Shown here one piece after another: positions 25,094 to 33,818 of a stretch of 64,000 nt of DNA (within the stretch, counting starts at the first letter, position 1; each line of letters begins with the position of its first letter). The stretch is taken from assembly GCF_001425685.1 (NCBI RefSeq), contig NZ_LMCY01000051.1, positions 69,237 to 133,236 on the forward strand, given 5' to 3'. The notes under the pieces are model-generated. The model saw only the letters and a list, made by a program, of their open reading frames with translations, ran no database searches and was not told the origin of the DNA. The position numbers and the translations under genes were made by a program. The DNA comes from Massilia sp. Root335. GTDB lineage: Bacteria; Pseudomonadota; Gammaproteobacteria; Burkholderiales; Burkholderiaceae_D.

Positions 25094-26887
25094 TTACTTC
25101 CCTTCCTGGGCCGCGGTCGCCTGGCCGGCGGCCTGTGCCTGTTGTTGTGCCGGAGCCTGCTGGCGCGCCGCGGCCTGCTGTGCAGCCTGCTGCGCGGCCT
25201 GGGCCTGCTGCTGCAGCGCCGCCAGCACGTCGCTCGTCGGGCCGAACATCTGTGCGGCGCCGTCGCGCAGCAACAGCAGCTTGTTCGTCGCGCCGATGAT
25301 GCTGGTGCGGTGCGTGATCAGGACGATGGTCTTGCCGCGCTGGCGCAGGTCCTGGACCGCCACCACGAGGGCTTGTTCGCCGATGTCGTCGAGGTTCGAA
25401 TTCGGTTCGTCGAGCACGATCAGGGCCGGGTCGCCGTACATGGCGCGCGCCAGGCCCAGGCGCTGCTTCTGGCCGCCGGACAGGCCGGCGCCGCCGTCGC
25501 CCAGGCGGGTGTCGTAGCCGTCCGGCATGTGCAGGATCATGTCGTGCACGCCGGCGCGCTTGGCCGCCTGCACGACCTTCTCGGGATCCATGTCGCCGAA
25601 GCGGGCGATGTTTTCGCTGACGGTACCGCCGAACAGTTCGATGTCCTGCGGCAGGTAGCCGATGTGCGGCCCCAGCTCGCCCTTGTTCCAGGCATAGATG
25701 TCGGCGCCGTCCAGGCGCACCTTGCCGCCGAGTGCCGGCCACACGCCGACCAGCAGGCGCGCCAGCGTCGACTTGCCGGAGCCGCTCGGGCCGATCACGC
25801 CCAGCACGTCGCCCGGCGCGATCGCGAAGCTCAGGCCGCGCACGACGGCATTCCGGGAGCCCGGCGGCGCGGCGGTGACGCCTTCGACCGACAGCGCGCC
25901 CTGCGGCTTCGGCAGCGGCATGCCCGCTTCGCGTGCGGGATTCGTTTCCAGCAAGGTGGTCAGGCGCTCGTAGGCGCTGCGCACGCTGCCCCAGGACTTC
26001 CACACGCCGATCAGCTGCTGCACCGGCTGCAGGGCGCGGCCGACGAGGATCGACGCGGCGATCATCATGCCGGCCGTGATCTTGTTCTCGAGCACCAGCA
26101 GCGCGCCGAAGCCCAGCACCAGCGACTGCTGCGCCAGCTGCACGAACTTGGTAACGGCGGAAATCTTGCCGGCGGCCTCGCTGGCCTCCGCCTGCAGGTG
26201 CAGGAACTTGCCGTGCATCTTGTACCAGCGCTGCATCAGGTTGGGCAGCATGCCCATCGATTCGATCACCTCGGCGTTGCGCAGGTTGTTGGTCGCCAGG
26301 GCCGACGACGCGATCGCCATGGTGTTGGCGTCCTTCAGCGGCTGGCGCGTGACGCGGTCGTTGATGACGGCCAGGATGATCAGCACGATGGTGCCGCCGA
26401 GCGCGAACAGGCCCAGTTCCGGTTCGAACAGGAAGATGACGATCAGGTAGATCGGAAACCACGGCGCATCGAAGAACGCGAACAGCGCATTGCCGGTCAA
26501 GAACTGGCGCAGCGTGGTCAGGTCGGTCAGGGCCTGGCCCGCGTTGCCGCCGGCGCTCTTGAGGTTCTGCTCGAACGCTGCCGAATAGACGCGCTTGTTC
26601 AGTTGCATGTCGAGCTTGGCGCCGACGCGCACGAGGACAAAGGAACGGGTCAACTCCAGGCCGGCGACGATCAGATACGCGCCCAGCATCAGCAGGGTCA
26701 GCATCAGCAGCGTGATCTCGTTGCGGCTCTGCAGCACGCGGTCGTAGACCTGCAGCATGTACAAGGACGGCACGAGCATCAGGAGGTTGCTGATGGCGCT
26801 GAACGTCCCCACCGTCCAGAACGTGCTCTTGAACATGAGCAGGACCTGTCCGATTTCGTTTTTCTTGTCAAAGAGTTTGCTTTTCAT
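25094..26887 (-). CDS. Type I secretion ABC transporter/permease (PrtD/RsaD type)
   Basis: The protein has 597 residues. Residues 1-320 are the permease: VGTFSAISNLLMLVPSLYML is the first helix, and RSRNEITLLML and FDAPWFPIYL are typical of the PrtD group. There is no C39 peptidase domain, fitting substrates with uncleaved C-terminal signals. The ATPase has Walker A GPSGSGKST, signature LSGGQKQR, Walker B LIVLDEPNSNLD and the switch ITHRTS. An unusual Gln/Ala-rich tail (about 50 residues of AQQAAQQAAARQQ type) ends the protein. The start is ATG 26887; a GTG at 26932 is possible but would sit close to the predicted transcript start. A CRP-type site lies 110 bp upstream. Confidence 0.92.
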   Translation of the reverse strand: MKSKLFDKKNEIGQVLLMFKSTFWTVGTFSAISNLLMLVPSLYMLQVYDRVLQSRNEITLLMLTLLMLGAYLIVAGLELTRSFVLVRVGAKLDMQLNKRVYSAAFEQNLKSAGGNAGQALTDLTTLRQFLTGNALFAFFDAPWFPIYLIVIFLFEPELGLFALGGTIVLIILAVINDRVTRQPLKDANTMAIASSALATNNLRNAEVIESMGMLPNLMQRWYKMHGKFLHLQAEASEAAGKISAVTKFVQLAQQSLVLGFGALLVLENKITAGMMIAASILVGRALQPVQQLIGVWKSWGSVRSAYERLTTLLETNPAREAGMPLPKPQGALSVEGVTAAPPGSRNAVVRGLSFAIAPGDVLGVIGPSGSGKSTLARLLVGVWPALGGKVRLDGADIYAWNKGELGPHIGYLPQDIELFGGTVSENIARFGDMDPEKVVQAAKRAGVHDMILHMPDGYDTRLGDGGAGLSGGQKQRLGLARAMYGDPALIVLDEPNSNLDDIGEQALVVAVQDLRQRGKTIVLITHRTSIIGATNKLLLLRDGAAQMFGPTSDVLAALQQQAQAAQQAAQQAAARQQAPAQQQAQAAGQATAAQEGK

Positions 26888-26971
26888 TTGTTTGGGAGCA
26901 CCGGGAATGCGGCGCGATCGCGCCAGGGTCACGCTTCATGCTTGAGAGTAATTAAGCTGAGCGGGCGACAC

Positions 26972-27012
26972 ATTATCGCGCAAAACTGCTGAATAATGTG
27001 ACGTACATCACA
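26972..27012 (-). promoter_or_regulatory. CRP-type site and -10 box for the secretion operon
   Basis: TGTGACGTACATCACA (26997-27012) is a perfect TGTGA-N6-TCACA palindrome. On the minus strand GATAAT (26977 to 26972) makes a good -10 box. The implied start near 26965 puts the palindrome centre at about -40, the class II CRP activator position. The leader would be about 78 nt. The rest of the 546-bp gap (26888-27433) holds two terminators at 27200 and 27343 and no convincing gene. Confidence 0.7.
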
Positions 27013-27199
27013 TTTTCGTAACCAAACTTTAATGAATACGCGCTGCTCGCACGTTGAACGACGTGGGCGAGCAACATCGGGGGCACTCACCGCGGCACCG
27101 GACAGGACGTCATCAGGTGGAGGCAGGCGCGCAAGGAACGGTGCGCAAAGGCCAGTCCGGGCCGGCAGTTCGGCCGCCTGCCGGCGTGGCGCATAAACA

Positions 27200-27226
27200 A
27201 AAAGGCATGCCGTGGGCATGCCTTTT
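27200..27226. terminator. Bidirectional intrinsic terminator
   Basis: AAAAGGCATGCC and GGCATGCCTTTT flank a 3-nt loop. On the minus strand the stem is followed by TTTTTGTTT, a canonical intrinsic terminator; the plus strand also ends in TTTT. It lies downstream of the RTX gene terminator and upstream of the secretion operon promoter, and isolates the two transcripts. Confidence 0.8.
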
Positions 27227-27342
27227 ACTCTCGCTACCGGACGTGCCGCCATGCGCATTCCATTTGCGCTGAAACTCAGCAGGCATGGCCCGCATTCGAC
27301 AGCACTGCAGAAACATCGTTTGGCGAAGCGCCGACCGGTACG

Positions 27343-27370
27343 AAATGAAAAGCCAGGACGAACCTGGCTT
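27343..27370 (-). terminator. Intrinsic terminator of the RTX surface protein gene
   Basis: Read on the minus strand, AAGCCAGG-TTCGT-CCTGGCTT is followed by TTCATTT. It starts 63 bp after the RTX gene stop codon. Confidence 0.75.
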
Positions 27371-27433
27371 GTGCTTCCAGCCGCCGCGGTTTCTCCCGGA
27401 GGAGGCGCCGCGGCGTCAGGTAGCGATGACGAC

Positions 27434-30004
27434 TTAGACGTTGTGGCCCAGGGCCAGGATCAGGGTGTCCAGATCCACGGCGCCGGTGATCTTGACGACG
27501 GTGTCAGCCGCGTCGATCTGGCCCGGGGTGCCTGCGTCGTGGAAGACGTAGGTGTCGCCGCCCAGTTGGAACACCAGGTTGTCGCCCTTGCTCGAAGCAG
27601 CTGCGTCCTTCAGTGCCAGATCGATGTCGGTCTGGGTCGTGGTGAACTTGGCCACTGCGCCGTCGATTGCGCCCACGGTGAGGTGGTCGGAAGCCGAGGT
27701 CAGAGCATCGGCGGCGCTGTTCGCGACCAGCTTCAGGCCGGTCACGGTGTCCATCGAGCCGTAGGTCGAAGCGTTCAGCGTGATGGTGTCGACAGCGGCA
27801 CCCAGCTTGATGGTTTCGGCCGAGGTGTTCGACGACGTGTAGGTCAGGCCGCTCAGAGCCGCGCCGTTGTTGGCAGCCACAGCCGACGTGCCGTTCAGGC
27901 CCGACGCGTCCACGGTCACCAGCTTGCCGCCGGCGTTGGTCACGTTTGCATCGCCCGAACCGCTCAGGGTCAGGGTAGCCAGCGCGGTGTCGGTCGACGT
28001 GTTGTCGAGGACGAAGTGAGCCACGCGGTCAGCGGTCGTGTTGCTTGCGCTGTCCACGGTGTTGGTCAGCGTGACGTTTGCAGTGCGCACGTCGCCCGAC
28101 AGGGTCGCGGTCACGTCGCCAGCAGCGGCGGCCTTGACAGCCAGGTTCAGCACGTCGGCCTTGACGACGACGGCGCCAGTATCGGACTCGGTCACGCCCA
28201 GGGTGCCGGCGTAAGTCTTGGTAGCGACGTAGCCAGCAGCGGTCAGGTCGACATCACCGTGGGCGGTGATTGCCTGGGTGCCCACGCCGGTGATGATGCT
28301 GCCCGATGCCAGGTCGATACCGGTGTAGGTAGCGGCCAGCTTCGAAGCGTCCAGACCGGTTTCGGCGGTCGAGAAGCTGATGGTTTCGAAGTTGGTGACC
28401 AGCTTGTTGAACACGATGTAGTCGTCGGCGGTGCGAGCGCCTGCGCCAGCGAACGAGATGGTGTCGGTACCGTCGCCGCCGTTGATGACGTCGCTGGTTG
28501 CCAGGACCTTGTTGACGACAACGGTGTCGTTGCCGGCGCCGCCCAGGACCGTAACCGGACCGGTGGTGGCCGACACGGTGATCTTGTCGTTGCCTGCGCC
28601 GGCGTCGACCGTGGTCATGCCGTCGCCGGTGCTGTTGACGACGATCGTGTCGTTGCCGTCGCCAGCCGTCACGGTCGCGTTGACTGCAGCGGCCGAGCTG
28701 GTGGCTGCCGAGGTCAGTGCGGCAAGGGTGATCATGTCGTTACCGGTGCCGGTGGTGACGTTGGCCAGGCTGGTGTTGCTGGTGCCGTCGATGGTCACGC
28801 CGCCGGTCGAAGCCGATGCGTTGATGGTCGTGAAGGCCTTCGTCGAACCAGCGCTCTGAGCGACGGTCAGGACACTCTTCTGGTTGGTGTTCAGGGTCAG
28901 CGACTGGACATCCTTGCCGACGGTGACATTCAGAGCCTGGGCAGCCACGGAACCGCTGCTGTCGCTGTCGGCACGGGTACCGGACACGGTGACCGAGTTC
29001 AGATTCGTGCCGCCGACGTTCAGAGCCGCCGTTTCAGCGACATTGGTCAGAGCAATACTTGCTGCTGCGCCCAATGCACCGACGTTGATATCACCGGTAG
29101 TGCCGGTGAAGCCGACGGTCGTTGCAGCGCCCAGACCGGTCACGGTCGGGGTGCTGGTGGCATCGAAATTGACGTTGGTCGCGCCTTGGAAGACCGAAGC
29201 ATCGACAGCCGAGCTAGCGCCAGTCACGTTGATGATTTCGACGTTCTTGATAGTTGCGCCGACGATGCTGTTGTAGCCGCCCGTCAGGTCCAGGTTCAGG
29301 ACGTCTTTGCCTGCGCCGCCATCAATGCTGTCGAGCGAAGTCAGGTTCGACGCGTTGAGCGCGCCCGTGGACGGCGTGATGTGCGTGGCATTGATGGTGT
29401 CATTGCCAGCCGTACCGACGATGATGTCCTGGCCAATGGTCAGGGTGAACGTCTGGCCGACGTTGTGGACGTCGACGATGCCCGACACGGTGGCGTTCAG
29501 GGCGGCCGGCGCGATGGCGGCTGCCAGCGAAGCGTCGTCGGTCACGCTGCTGATGAAGGTCTTGGCGGCTGCGTTGGCGGCGTCGCCGTCGTAACCCAGC
29601 ACTTCAGCCGGGGTGTCCAGGGCTGCGGTGAACGCGGTTGCAGCGGCAACCTTGTTGTTGTAGGCGGTCAGGTCGGTGTCCAGCGCGCCCTTGGCGATCT
29701 CGGTCACGACGTTGTCGACGGTCATCTGGCCGGCGAGCAGAGCCTGGCCCCAGAAGTTCAGACCCGGCAGGTCCGGCGCGTGGCCGAACAGGTTCTGGTA
29801 CACCTGGGCGACGACGTGGTAAGCGTCCATGTTGGCGTAAGCAGCTTTGTACTCAGCCGAACCAGCGAAAGCAGCCGACACAGCAGCGGTGCTGCCGTTG
29901 GCATTCGCAACAACGCCTTCCCAGTAGGTCAGGCCAGCGACATCGGCCGGACGGTTAAAGTAAGCAACGTACAGCTGCTGTACTGCTTCGGTATAAACAC
30001 CCAT
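27434..30004 (-). CDS. DUF4214-RTX surface protein, putative S-layer protein secreted by the adjacent type I system
   Basis: This 856-residue acidic protein is rich in Thr, Ala, Val and Asp and lacks cysteine. Residues 1 to about 165 are a DUF4214 module (EAVQQLYVAYFNRPADVAGL). RTX-type calcium-binding nonapeptides occur near 196 (GTAGNDTIN) and as a cluster at about 446-515 (GDGNDTIVV, GAGNDKITV, GGAGNDTVVV, GGDGTDTISF). The rest is Thr/Ala-rich beta-type sequence as in Caulobacter RsaA-like layers. The C-terminus LDTLILALGHNV fits an uncleaved type I secretion signal; no N-terminal signal peptide is present. AGGAGC 7 nt before ATG 30004 is a strong ribosome-binding site. Codon use looks more biased and less GC-rich than in neighbours, as expected for an abundant protein. 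A large adhesin is the alternative role. Confidence 0.82.
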   Translation of the reverse strand: MGVYTEAVQQLYVAYFNRPADVAGLTYWEGVVANANGSTAAVSAAFAGSAEYKAAYANMDAYHVVAQVYQNLFGHAPDLPGLNFWGQALLAGQMTVDNVVTEIAKGALDTDLTAYNNKVAAATAFTAALDTPAEVLGYDGDAANAAAKTFISSVTDDASLAAAIAPAALNATVSGIVDVHNVGQTFTLTIGQDIIVGTAGNDTINATHITPSTGALNASNLTSLDSIDGGAGKDVLNLDLTGGYNSIVGATIKNVEIINVTGASSAVDASVFQGATNVNFDATSTPTVTGLGAATTVGFTGTTGDINVGALGAAASIALTNVAETAALNVGGTNLNSVTVSGTRADSDSSGSVAAQALNVTVGKDVQSLTLNTNQKSVLTVAQSAGSTKAFTTINASASTGGVTIDGTSNTSLANVTTGTGNDMITLAALTSAATSSAAAVNATVTAGDGNDTIVVNSTGDGMTTVDAGAGNDKITVSATTGPVTVLGGAGNDTVVVNKVLATSDVINGGDGTDTISFAGAGARTADDYIVFNKLVTNFETISFSTAETGLDASKLAATYTGIDLASGSIITGVGTQAITAHGDVDLTAAGYVATKTYAGTLGVTESDTGAVVVKADVLNLAVKAAAAGDVTATLSGDVRTANVTLTNTVDSASNTTADRVAHFVLDNTSTDTALATLTLSGSGDANVTNAGGKLVTVDASGLNGTSAVAANNGAALSGLTYTSSNTSAETIKLGAAVDTITLNASTYGSMDTVTGLKLVANSAADALTSASDHLTVGAIDGAVAKFTTTQTDIDLALKDAAASSKGDNLVFQLGGDTYVFHDAGTPGQIDAADTVVKITGAVDLDTLILALGHNV

Positions 30005-30074
30005 CTAAAGCTCCTAAAGAAATTCAATCGAGGTTATTTGCAGATTCGGATGTCCCTGCAATCCAACGGTCCGA

Positions 30075-30118
30075 ATGATGACAGAGCGAATAGTGACGTT
30101 AATGTGATGGGCATCACA
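30075..30118 (-). promoter_or_regulatory. CRP-type site upstream of the RTX surface protein
   Basis: TGTGATGGGCATCACA (30103-30118) is a perfect TGTGA-N6-TCACA site. A weaker -10 (CATCAT, 30080 to 30075 on the minus strand) would give a start near 30068, with the site centred at about -42 and a leader of some 64 nt. The 433-bp gap 30005-30437 otherwise holds only AT-rich sequence and a terminator at 30371. Confidence 0.65.
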
Positions 30119-30370
30119 AAACCCAAGATTTTTTGTCACTAACTTGTATCTGCCATCAATTCAAATTGGCCGATTATTATTAACAAGTCAAACAATAAAC
30201 GCAAGCCGTGATAAAACATGCAACCGAGATAATTCCCCAGTGACAAAGAGAGAGTTTTGCCCCGCTCGCCCGGCATCGACGGGCGATGCAATGTATGGAA
30301 CCATGCCTGCTGCCGCCCCGCATTTCTTACAATCGGTAACAATTCGTGAGAATTGGCATTGGCTCCAAAA

Positions 30371-30400
30371 CAAAAACCCCGGAAATCCGGGGTTTTTGTT
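30371..30400. terminator. Bidirectional intrinsic terminator after fecR
   Basis: AAAAACCCCGG-AAAT-CCGGGGTTTTT, with flanking CA and GTT, is a near-perfect intrinsic terminator in both directions. It begins 38 bp downstream of the FecR-domain gene stop (minus strand) and shields the RTX promoter. Confidence 0.85.
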
Positions 30401-30437
30401 TGCTCATCCATTTATATATATATGCATTTCAGGCGCG

Positions 30438-31727
30438 TCAGTGCGTCCAATAGGTGACGCCGTTAGCGGTTCGTGCATCGTCCAGGCGTGAATGGAAGAT
30501 ATAGCCGGCGCTGCCGCCGTTGGCATTGCTGAGGAAGCCGTCCACGCTCATGTTGTTGGCAACCGGTCGCAGCCCCGGGTTGTTGCCGATGCGCCCATTC
30601 GAAGCGACGTCGCCCTGCGCGTACAGTTTATAGGTCGAGTCGCCGCCGACCAGGTCGAAGGTCGTCGTGAAGCTGCGCGCGCCGAAGTCGACGTTCAGCT
30701 GGCCGTTCTGCATCGCGCCCGCGACCGTCGCCTTGGCCGGGTCGTCGTTGGTGATGTAGGCCTGCCCATCTTTCAGCGAGAAGCTCACGCTGCCGCGCTC
30801 GGGCGCGACGTAGGCGTCGCCCGCGGTGCGGAACAGCACGAAATTACCGCCCAGGATACGTTCGGCGCCGGCCGGGCCCACGAGGCCGGCGGTCGCCTGC
30901 TCGCCCAGCAGCGGCGCCCAGCGGCCCCACTGCAGGGCGCGCGGATTGGCCGGCGGGGTATCGACGTCGACCACCGGCGGCGGCGCCACCACGACGGGCG
31001 GCGCCGGTTGCTGCGCTGCCGGCGGCACGATCTGGGCCACCGATTCGCTCTTCTTGGCGTCCAGGACCGGGGCCAGCGGCTCGTCGCTGCGCGGCGGCGA
31101 CACCTGGTCGGGCCCCGTCGCGCCGCTCAGCAGCTGCGGCGCCGTTTCGCCGCGCTTCACCTGCAGCAGCAGGCCGCGCTGGGCCGCCGTCAGTTCGCGG
31201 CTGGCCGCGCCTTCGCAGGGGCCGCCGCCTTCCGGCCGGCAACCGCCGCCGAAGCCGCTGACGATGATGCCGCCCGTGAAGACGACGACGCGCGACGTGT
31301 CGTGCTCATGGTAGACGGTGAAATCGGTCCCGCGCACGCCGATCGCCGCGACCGGCGTATTGAAACGGAAATTCTGGCGCGCCAGCTTGACCGCATCGCC
31401 CGACTTGCTGCGCGCCACACCGGCGAGCAGCTCGAGCTTGAAGCGGCTGTTGGCCGGATTGGCCTTGTCGATATGGTAGGCGGCGATCCGGGCCCGGGTG
31501 CTCGGGCGCAGGATGAACAGGCCGTTGTCCGGCGTCTTGACGTACAGGAACCCGTCCGTGCCGGTGGTCAGCAGGTCGCCCTCCTGCACCGCCATGCCTT
31601 CCGCGCCCGCCCGCTCGGCCACCTGCGTGACGCCGGCGGCAAATATGACGCGGCCGGCCTCGGCTGCCCGGGCCTGCGCAATGCAAGCAATGGTCGTGAT
31701 GGCGATGAAGGTGGCGTGACGCAGCAT
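30438..31727 (-). CDS. FecR-domain periplasmic/surface protein
   Basis: The protein has 429 residues. A signal peptide (MLRHATFIAITTIACIAQARA) is followed by a FecR domain (about 25-190) with NPANSRFKLELLAGVARSKS and TPVAAIGVRGTDFTVY, the hallmark of FecR proteins not tied to sigma factors. A proline-rich linker (about 235-265) and a C-terminal beta domain of about 160 residues follow. The start ATG 31727 is preferred over ATG 31742 because AGGA lies 8 nt before it and the promoter predicted from the CRP site would start transcription near 31741. It is divergent from the CHASE2 cyclase; FecR-CHASE2 neighbours suggest an envelope-signalling pair. The ligand is unknown. Confidence 0.8.
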   Translation of the reverse strand: MLRHATFIAITTIACIAQARAAEAGRVIFAAGVTQVAERAGAEGMAVQEGDLLTTGTDGFLYVKTPDNGLFILRPSTRARIAAYHIDKANPANSRFKLELLAGVARSKSGDAVKLARQNFRFNTPVAAIGVRGTDFTVYHEHDTSRVVVFTGGIIVSGFGGGCRPEGGGPCEGAASRELTAAQRGLLLQVKRGETAPQLLSGATGPDQVSPPRSDEPLAPVLDAKKSESVAQIVPPAAQQPAPPVVVAPPPVVDVDTPPANPRALQWGRWAPLLGEQATAGLVGPAGAERILGGNFVLFRTAGDAYVAPERGSVSFSLKDGQAYITNDDPAKATVAGAMQNGQLNVDFGARSFTTTFDLVGGDSTYKLYAQGDVASNGRIGNNPGLRPVANNMSVDGFLSNANGGSAGYIFHSRLDDARTANGVTYWTH

Positions 31728-31747
31728 GATCTTTTTCCTCATTTGCC

Positions 31748-31791
31748 ATTATTCCGGAGCAGCAATCGCTCCTTCTGTGACGGCCATCACA
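31748..31791 (-). promoter_or_regulatory. CRP-type site between fecR and the CHASE2 cyclase
   Basis: TGTGACGGCCATCACA (31776-31791) is a third perfect TGTGA-N6-TCACA palindrome. On the minus strand AATAAT (31753 to 31748) is a 5/6 -10 match implying a start near 31741 and a site centre near -42. The palindrome is symmetric, so effects on the divergent cyclase gene (start 31881) are also possible. Confidence 0.7.
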
Positions 31792-31880
31792 TTTTAGAGC
31801 AAACTCGGGCGTATTGTTCGATACTGGAGTGCTTCAACTTGTTACTTGGGGGCATACGCAACGCGTTATACTTCAGAGTT

Positions 31881-33818
31881 ATGTCCAACAACCGCCGTTT
31901 CCAGAATCCAAGGCAGCTGGTGCAATACCCCTTTTTCTCCACATCCACGCCCCGTCCGGACCGCAGCACGCCCGTGCTGGCGCGGGTCGCCATCGCTGTC
32001 GCGGCCGTTTTGCTGACGTTCTGGTCGCAATGGGGACAATCTGGACAGATGTCGTTTTTTGGCAACGAATTGCTTCGTGACGCGTTTATCCGCCTGCGAT
32101 CAACGGATGCACCCGACCCACGCATCCTCATCGTCGACATCGACGAAGCCAGCCTGAACAAGCTTGGCCCCTGGCCGTGGCCGCGTGCGCGCATCGCCGA
32201 CCTCGTCGAGATCCTGCTGACCCGCTATGCCGCGCGCGGCGTGGCGCTCGACATCGTGATGCCGGAGCCGCTCGACGCGGCAGGCGACACCCGCCTGGCC
32301 CTGCTCGCGCAACATGGTCCGCTGGTACTGGCCCAGGCGTTCGACTTCGATTTCGCGCACCTGCGCCCGCAAGCGCTGCGCAACGGCGTGCCCGCCGGCG
32401 CCGGCAACGTCTACCGTGCCGGCGGCATCGAGGCGACGGGGTATTTCGCCAACCACGCCGGCCTGGCGCGCGCGGCCCACGTCGGCAACATCGGTTTCAT
32501 TCCCGATCCGGACGGCGCGCTGCGCCGGGTGCCGCTCGTCACCACGTTCGGCGGCCTGCAGTATCCGGCACTGGCCCTGGCCCTGGTCGATTGCTGCAGC
32601 GGCAAGCCGCCGCTGGCTCTGGACGACACCGGCCTGATGCGCCTGTCCTACAAGCGCGACTGGAACGCGTGGACGGTGACCAGCGCCGCCGACATCCTCG
32701 ACGAACGCATCGATCCCGCCAGCGCCAGCGGCCGGCTGGTGCTGGTCGGTTCGTCGTCGATGGGCCTGGGCGACCGCGTCGCGACGCCGCACGCCAGCAG
32801 CCGCCCGGGACTGGGCGTGCAGGCGGCCGTGCTGTCCGACCTGCTCGACCGGCAACAGGGCACGAGCCCGGCGCCGTGGCCGGGACGCCTGTTCGCCTGC
32901 GCGTTCGGACTGCTGTCCGCCTTGCTGGCCGTCGTCGCCTTTCCGCGCCTGCCAGCCATCGCCAGCGTGGCCCTGCTGGGCGTGCTGTCGCTGCTGTGGA
33001 TCGTCGTGGCCTATTTCACCAGCCGCCACGATCCCGTGTTCGCGACCACCGGTCCGCTGGCGACCAATCTGTTCCTGCTGGCCGTGGCCGTGCCCCATCA
33101 GTGGCAGCAGGCGCAGCGCAAGTCGCGCCGCCTGCTCGACACCTTGCGCCAATACGTGGCGCCGAAAGTCGTCGAGCAACTGCTGCGCAGCGACCTGGAC
33201 AATGCCCTGCAGCCGCGCCACCTGGACGTGACGACGATGGTCGCCGACATGGAAGGCTATACGAGCCAGGTCGAGAACCTGTCGCTGGAAGACGCGTCGC
33301 GCCTGACGCGCGAATTCCTCGACTGCCTGACCGGCCCCGTGATGGCGCAGCAGGGCACGCTCGACAAGTACACGGGCGACGGCCTGGTCGCGTTCTGGGG
33401 CGCGCCGCTGCCGCTCGAGCAGCATACCGACCTGGCGCTGGACGCCGCCTGCGAGATCCTGGAGCGCGTCGCGCTCCTCTCGGCCGAGCGCCAGCGCGCG
33501 GGGCATCCGCCGCTGCGGGTGCGCATCGGCATCGAGAGCGGCCCGGCGATGGCGGGCGACTTCGGCACCTCGTTCCGCAGCATCTACACGGCCGTGGGCG
33601 ACAGCGTCAACACGGCCGCGCGCCTGGAGCAGGCCGCCCGCGATTTCCCGCACGACGTGATCGTCGGCGCCGGCGCCGTCGAACGCGCCTGCCGCCACCG
33701 CTTCCTGCTGCTGGGCGAACGCCATTTGCGCGGCAAGGGCCGTCCGACCATCCTGTACACGCTGGACCGGGCCGCGCACGCCGCCGCCCCGGCCGGCACG
33801 CCCGGGCAGCCCGCATGA
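31881..33818 (+). CDS. CHASE2-domain class III adenylate cyclase
   Basis: The protein has 645 residues. One N-terminal helix (VLARVAIAVAAVLLTFW, about 33-49) precedes a periplasmic CHASE2 domain (about 65-330, with RILIVDIDEASLNKLGPWPW and RGVALDIVMPEP). Three membrane helices (about 335-410) and a cytoplasmic cyclase domain (about 435-625) follow. Catalytic metal ligands Asp456 and Asp500, adenine-selecting Lys496 (DKYTGDG) and Thr570 (YTAVGDSVN) are all present, favouring ATP over GTP. It would make cAMP in response to an envelope signal. The next gene overlaps its stop by 4 nt. The frame is open far upstream, but homology begins at ATG 31881. Confidence 0.88.
   Translation: MSNNRRFQNPRQLVQYPFFSTSTPRPDRSTPVLARVAIAVAAVLLTFWSQWGQSGQMSFFGNELLRDAFIRLRSTDAPDPRILIVDIDEASLNKLGPWPWPRARIADLVEILLTRYAARGVALDIVMPEPLDAAGDTRLALLAQHGPLVLAQAFDFDFAHLRPQALRNGVPAGAGNVYRAGGIEATGYFANHAGLARAAHVGNIGFIPDPDGALRRVPLVTTFGGLQYPALALALVDCCSGKPPLALDDTGLMRLSYKRDWNAWTVTSAADILDERIDPASASGRLVLVGSSSMGLGDRVATPHASSRPGLGVQAAVLSDLLDRQQGTSPAPWPGRLFACAFGLLSALLAVVAFPRLPAIASVALLGVLSLLWIVVAYFTSRHDPVFATTGPLATNLFLLAVAVPHQWQQAQRKSRRLLDTLRQYVAPKVVEQLLRSDLDNALQPRHLDVTTMVADMEGYTSQVENLSLEDASRLTREFLDCLTGPVMAQQGTLDKYTGDGLVAFWGAPLPLEQHTDLALDAACEILERVALLSAERQRAGHPPLRVRIGIESGPAMAGDFGTSFRSIYTAVGDSVNTAARLEQAARDFPHDVIVGAGAVERACRHRFLLLGERHLRGKGRPTILYTLDRAAHAAAPAGTPGQPA

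Noticed and set aside
27113..27316. Short minus-strand frame between the RTX gene and the secretion operon
   Set aside because: It crosses the terminator at 27200-27226, has no homology and has unfavourable composition.
27212..30142. A 976-codon plus-strand open frame with RTX-like glycine/aspartate repeats
   Set aside because: It is antisense to the RTX gene; the G/D periodicity is the mirror of the minus-strand GGxGxD repeats.
30139..30411. A 90-codon minus-strand frame between the RTX and fecR genes
   Set aside because: It runs through the terminator at 30371-30400 and has no ribosome-binding site.
31839..31873. TTGTTA ... TATACT as a promoter for the CHASE2 cyclase
   Set aside because: The spacing is about 23 bp, outside the sigma-70 range.
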